Shown in pieces: positions 33,886 to 34,571 of a stretch of 34,571 nt of DNA. Under the pieces are notes generated by a model. The model saw nothing but the letters and a program-made list of their open reading frames with translations, searched no databases and was not told the DNA's origin. Each line of letters begins with the position of its first letter. Position 1 is the first letter of the stretch. The DNA is taken from positions 1 to 34,571 of the forward strand of contig ABYL01000073.1 of the NCBI GenBank assembly GCA_000173575.1. The letters are read 5' to 3'. This stretch comes from Burkholderia sp. H160. Its GTDB lineage: Bacteria; Pseudomonadota; Gammaproteobacteria; Burkholderiales; Burkholderiaceae. Both the position numbers and the translations under genes were made by a program.

Positions 33886-34571
33886 ATGCCGAAGCTCGTC
33901 CACGTGGTCGGTGCGGGCGTGGCCGGGCTCGCCACCGCTGTGCAGTTGCAGCGGCGCGGCGCGCGGGTCGTGCTGCATGAAGCGCAGGATCACGCGGGCG
34001 GTCGCTGCCGGTCGTACTACGACGCGAAGCTCGGCGCGACGCTCGATAGCGGCAATCACATCGTGCTGTCGGCCAATGCCGCGACGCTGAACTACGCGCG
34101 CGCGATCGGCGCCGCCGACGAACTGGTCGGTCCCGCGCAGCCCGACTATCCGTTCGTCGATCTGGCCACGCTGTCGCGCTGGACCGTGCGTTTGTCGCCG
34201 GGACGCTTGCCGTGGTGGATTTTCGATGAGCACGCACGCGTGCCGAATACGGGCCCGACCGATTACCTGTCGCTCGTGCCGCTGCTGTTCGCGAAGCCGG
34301 GCCGCAGCGTCGCGCAGACGATGCGCTGCGACGGTCCCCTGTGGGACCGGCTGCTGCGGCCGTTGCTGCATGCGCTGCTGAATCTGGATCCGCGCGAGGC
34401 GTCGGCCGAGCTGACCGGCGCGCTCGTGCGCGAGACGCTGCTCGCGGGCGGGTTCGCGTGCCGGCCGCTCGTCGCGCGTAACGGTCTTGGCAGTGCGTTC
34501 GTCGATCCGGCGCTGCGACTCCTGCAGCATGGCGGCGCGACGATCCGGCTTGGTTCGCGTCTGCGCGACAT
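33886..34571 (+). CDS. hpnE: Hydroxysqualene dehydroxylase HpnE, partial
   Basis: The first 228 residues are visible; the gene runs off the right edge. The FAD-binding dinucleotide motif VVGAGVAGLATAVQLQRRGA begins near residue 7 and is followed by the GG-motif HAGGRCRSYYD. Later segments such as LDSGNHIVLSANAATLNY, LRPLLHALLNLDPREAS and NGLGSAFVDPAL match amine-oxidase-type squalene desaturases of the hopanoid pathway. It acts after HpnC/HpnD to form squalene. The start is the ATG at 33886, overlapping the intercistronic region 4 bp after hpnD, so it is the same operon. Confidence 0.93.
   Translation, partial: MPKLVHVVGAGVAGLATAVQLQRRGARVVLHEAQDHAGGRCRSYYDAKLGATLDSGNHIVLSANAATLNYARAIGAADELVGPAQPDYPFVDLATLSRWTVRLSPGRLPWWIFDEHARVPNTGPTDYLSLVPLLFAKPGRSVAQTMRCDGPLWDRLLRPLLHALLNLDPREASAELTGALVRETLLAGGFACRPLVARNGLGSAFVDPALRLLQHGGATIRLGSRLRD

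Overview
The window looks like the replication-origin region of a secondary chromosome (or chromid/megaplasmid) of a Burkholderia or Paraburkholderia species. The evidence is high-GC coding sequence with family-typical proteins (DUF4148-like small exported proteins, HpnD/HpnE hopanoid enzymes, a kbl-tdh operon) and, in the middle, a RepA initiator gene, a parAB locus, four copies of the parS palindrome TTTATGCGCATAAA and a long iteron field. That parS class is, from memory, the one described for Burkholderia chromosome 2.

Layout. Positions 1-8000 form an accessory or decayed flank. It holds a molybdopterin oxidoreductase fragment, several small exported proteins, a large MscS-type channel, a Gly-zipper lipoprotein with a small partner, an Hsp20 C-terminal scrap and an orphan AbiEi-like antitoxin fragment. 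At 7498-7612 it also holds a tandem array that reads as diverged iterons of the origin 8-10 kb away. Positions 8000-13800 carry housekeeping or metabolic genes: an outer-membrane-type protein, TetR with a DUF1348 enzyme, a YceI lipoprotein, threonine degradation (kbl-tdh) and a divergent XRE-cupin regulator.

Positions 13860-22420 are the replication and partition module. In order: a small gene under a near-perfect SOS (LexA) box; a tyrosine-recombinase-family protein that has lost most catalytic residues; two inverted iterons over its stop codon; a KfrA-like coiled-coil DNA-binding protein with a C-terminal zinc ribbon; about 1.9 kb of non-coding origin DNA with roughly 20 iterons, AT-rich stretches and a cluster of GTWWAC hexamers; repA; and convergent parA-parB with four parS sites. 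RepA should bind the iterons to start replication, and probably binds the half-iteron dyad at its own promoter to limit its synthesis. ParA, ParB and parS segregate the replicon. KfrA, the SOS-controlled gene and the degenerate recombinase are candidate accessory factors.

Positions 22500-34571 hold an ArsC-like reductase, a sulfonate/taurine-type binding protein, a sigma factor with an overlapping zinc-finger partner, a tiny exported two-cysteine peptide, a DnaA-box cluster before an FMN reductase, a stress-type protein, a hybrid histidine kinase divergent from a response regulator-CheC-diguanylate cyclase operon, and the hopanoid genes hpnD and hpnE (hpnE runs off the right edge).

All calls come from reading the sequence; no database search was run.
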